A stretch of 64,000 bases of DNA, from the NCBI RefSeq assembly GCF_000023945.1, contig NC_013158.1:1550001-1614000 (forward strand), given 5' to 3'. The position numbers and the translations under genes are program-made. The notes under the pieces are model-generated. The model was not told where the DNA came from, made no database searches, and saw nothing but the letters and a program-made list of their open reading frames with translations. Origin of the DNA: Halorhabdus utahensis DSM 12940. GTDB lineage: Archaea; Halobacteriota; Halobacteria; Halobacteriales; Haloarculaceae. Each line of letters starts with the position of its first letter. The stretch's first letter is position 1. This document shows positions 62,760-64,000 of the stretch, piece by piece.

Positions 62760-63212
62760 CTACAGTAACTGCTCGCGTCTGTTCTGTGCTTCTCTGGCGA
62801 CGTTCGTCTCTCCCTCGACGTCCGCCAACGATTCGACGGCTTCCAGCGTCCGGACCCCGCTATCCAGAAACGAGAGCACGTCGCCCGGGTAGGCATACAG
62901 CATGTAGTCGTCGCCCATCACGTCGACGATGGCATCGGGGCCCAGGCCGTCAGCGCGCAACTCCAGCAGATAGCGAACGAACTTCTCCTCGGGGTGGCCA
63001 CAGTGGGGGGCCGACTGGCAGTCACAGTCCATGAAGTCCTCGGCGAAATCCAGCACCCGGTCCTGGGTCGCGTCGTTGAGTTTGCCCAGGTTCTCGCCGT
63101 GAAAGAGGACGTCCAGCGTCGCGCCGGCGAAGGCACTCTTCGGGAAGGAGGTCTCCAGTTGGGAGACGAGCTGGCGGTGGTTCTTGACGTAGATCTTGTC
63201 GGTGATCGCCAC
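62760..63212 (-). CDS. Conserved Cys/His protein (DUF5814-like)
   Basis: 150 residues from a GTG at 63212 (VAITDKIYVKNHRQLVSQ). Motif FMDCDCQSAPHCGHPEEKFVRYLLELR is a Cys/His cluster likely binding metal; VMGDDYMLYAYPGDVLSFLDSGVRTLEAVESL follows. I recall related N-terminal domains on haloarchaeal helicases (DUF5814); certainty moderate. The frame runs up to 63326. Ends 8 nt after the RHH gene, convergent. Confidence 0.6.
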   Translation of the reverse strand: MAITDKIYVKNHRQLVSQLETSFPKSAFAGATLDVLFHGENLGKLNDATQDRVLDFAEDFMDCDCQSAPHCGHPEEKFVRYLLELRADGLGPDAIVDVMGDDYMLYAYPGDVLSFLDSGVRTLEAVESLADVEGETNVAREAQNRREQLL

Positions 63213-63291
63213 GACGACCGATATGAGGGGATAGCGAGCCAAAAGCGTCTCGGAATGCGCGCTGCCATGCGACCCCCAGCCCGAATCTCGA

Positions 63292-63576
63292 TTATATTCC
63301 GAGGATCCCTTCGACGAGTTCGCCAATCCACTCCAACAATTCCCCGGCGAAATCCTGGTATTCGGGAACGAATATTTCGAGCAAACCGACCGTGAGCAAC
63401 CCCGCGGGGATGCTCAATCCGAAAACAGCCAGCAATATCAGTCCGTAATTCGACTGGTCGAGCTGGATGGATACCCACCCAGTGCCGCCATGTTCGTCGA
63501 TGGCGTCAGTCGTTTTCTGTGCCGGTTCGAACTGGTGGTCAGTTTCTTCTTCTTCCGGTGGCGAATACGAACTCAT
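63292..63576 (-). CDS. Small membrane protein, hypothetical
   Basis: 94 residues. An acidic hydrophilic first half (SPPEEEETDHQFEPA) and two hydrophobic segments (YGLILLAVFGLSIPAGLLTVGL and AGELLEWIGELVEGILGI). No family recognised. Confidence 0.55.
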   Translation of the reverse strand: MSSYSPPEEEETDHQFEPAQKTTDAIDEHGGTGWVSIQLDQSNYGLILLAVFGLSIPAGLLTVGLLEIFVPEYQDFAGELLEWIGELVEGILGI

Positions 63577-64000
63577 TGTCTCTGCCTCCGCCGTCCGTTC
63601 GTTTTCGTCTGCCCACCTGTCCAGGCCTTGTTGCCTGGTCTCATGAGTCTCGGTTTGGATGGAATTCTGAAAAGTGTTCGGCTGATTTTCACGTCGTCTT
63701 GGGTGTATGCGAGCCGGGGGACGGTCAGCGACGCTATCTCCACCGGTGCCAGCAAGAGTACTGTGTCACCATCGTAACAATTGATATGTCGCTTGGGACG
63801 TCACTCCCCCCGGTGACGACCGCTGCAATACCTCCATTCCGCCGTCACTGTGAGCAAGCATTGTCTGACAAGTGATGTAATCTCTGTATGTGTCTCTGAG
63901 TGTGATTTCAGACTGAACGATTTCAAAAACGCATCACGACACTCGATTTCAACATTTGAACAGGTCCATTGACGGCAATTAACGAACGTGAAAACACCTA
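63577..64000. other. 424 bp without a recognisable gene
   Basis: Composition is AT-richer than most of the window. Short frames on both strands lack family features. No tRNA, repeat or clear promoter was seen; the region lies upstream of the small membrane protein gene. Confidence 0.55.

Noticed and set aside
1-64000. tRNA, rRNA, SRP RNA or RNase P RNA genes
   Set aside because: No convincing T-loop plus anticodon-stem pattern or conserved RNA cores were noticed on reading; a covariance-model search would be needed to exclude them formally.

Overview
The window is chromosomal DNA of a halophilic archaeon (class Halobacteria). Evidence: GC-rich acidic proteomes throughout, archaeal information-processing genes (both subunits of D-family DNA polymerase, Orc1/Cdc6, aIF1A, RIO1 kinase, NurA, RPA with its partner protein), Tat lipoprotein signals, TATA-box promoters with short or absent leaders, and a replication origin with haloarchaeal-type ORB boxes ending in G-strings. 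A GH3 beta-glucosidase together with an oxygen-independent ribonucleotide reductase (NrdD/NrdG) suggests a sugar-degrading, facultatively anaerobic haloarchaeon of the Halorhabdus kind; the genus is an inference.

Layout. 1-9.9 kb: transporters, the nadA-nadB-nadC operon for NAD synthesis from aspartate, a TauE-type exporter and HtpX protease. 10-17 kb: phosphoglycerate mutase, MFS transporter, NurA nuclease, a small zinc-ribbon protein and a membrane histidine kinase. 17-24.2 kb: a complete phosphate-uptake operon (pstS-pstC-pstA-pstB-phoU-abrB/phoU). 24.3-29.2 kb: ComB-like phosphatase, CBS membrane protein, nrdG-nrdD. 29.3-33.8 kb: an AT-richer island with a 1121-residue secreted VWA protein and membrane partners. 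34-39.8 kb: RIO1, aIF1A, GH3 glucosidase, MetY-like enzyme. 40-52.5 kb: the replication block, polD1 - two signal peptidases - orc1 - oriC - oapA/oapB/oapC - PPC-domain gene - polD2, which places both PolD subunits, the initiator and the origin together. 52.6-64 kb: small conserved genes, an SDR, a pilin-LamG protein, an ABC exporter, rpa-rpap, a lipoprotein with an archaellin-like domain, and a ribbon-helix-helix protein.

The most unusual signals are at DNA level. An origin carries two near-identical inverted ORBs around an AT-rich segment dense in the tetranucleotide CTAG, with a 21-bp triple repeat beside one ORB. A second divergent ORB-like pair lies inside the polD1 coding sequence. Six 54-bp in-frame repeats sit in the FAD-binding fold of NadB. 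A chain of three nine-codon minicistrons, each an exact copy of a ribosome-binding-site/TGATG junction, lies between phoU and the next gene. A patch of foreign codon usage in polD2 coincides with a known intein insertion site. A 37-bp repeat of the polD2 3-prime end lies beyond its stop codon.
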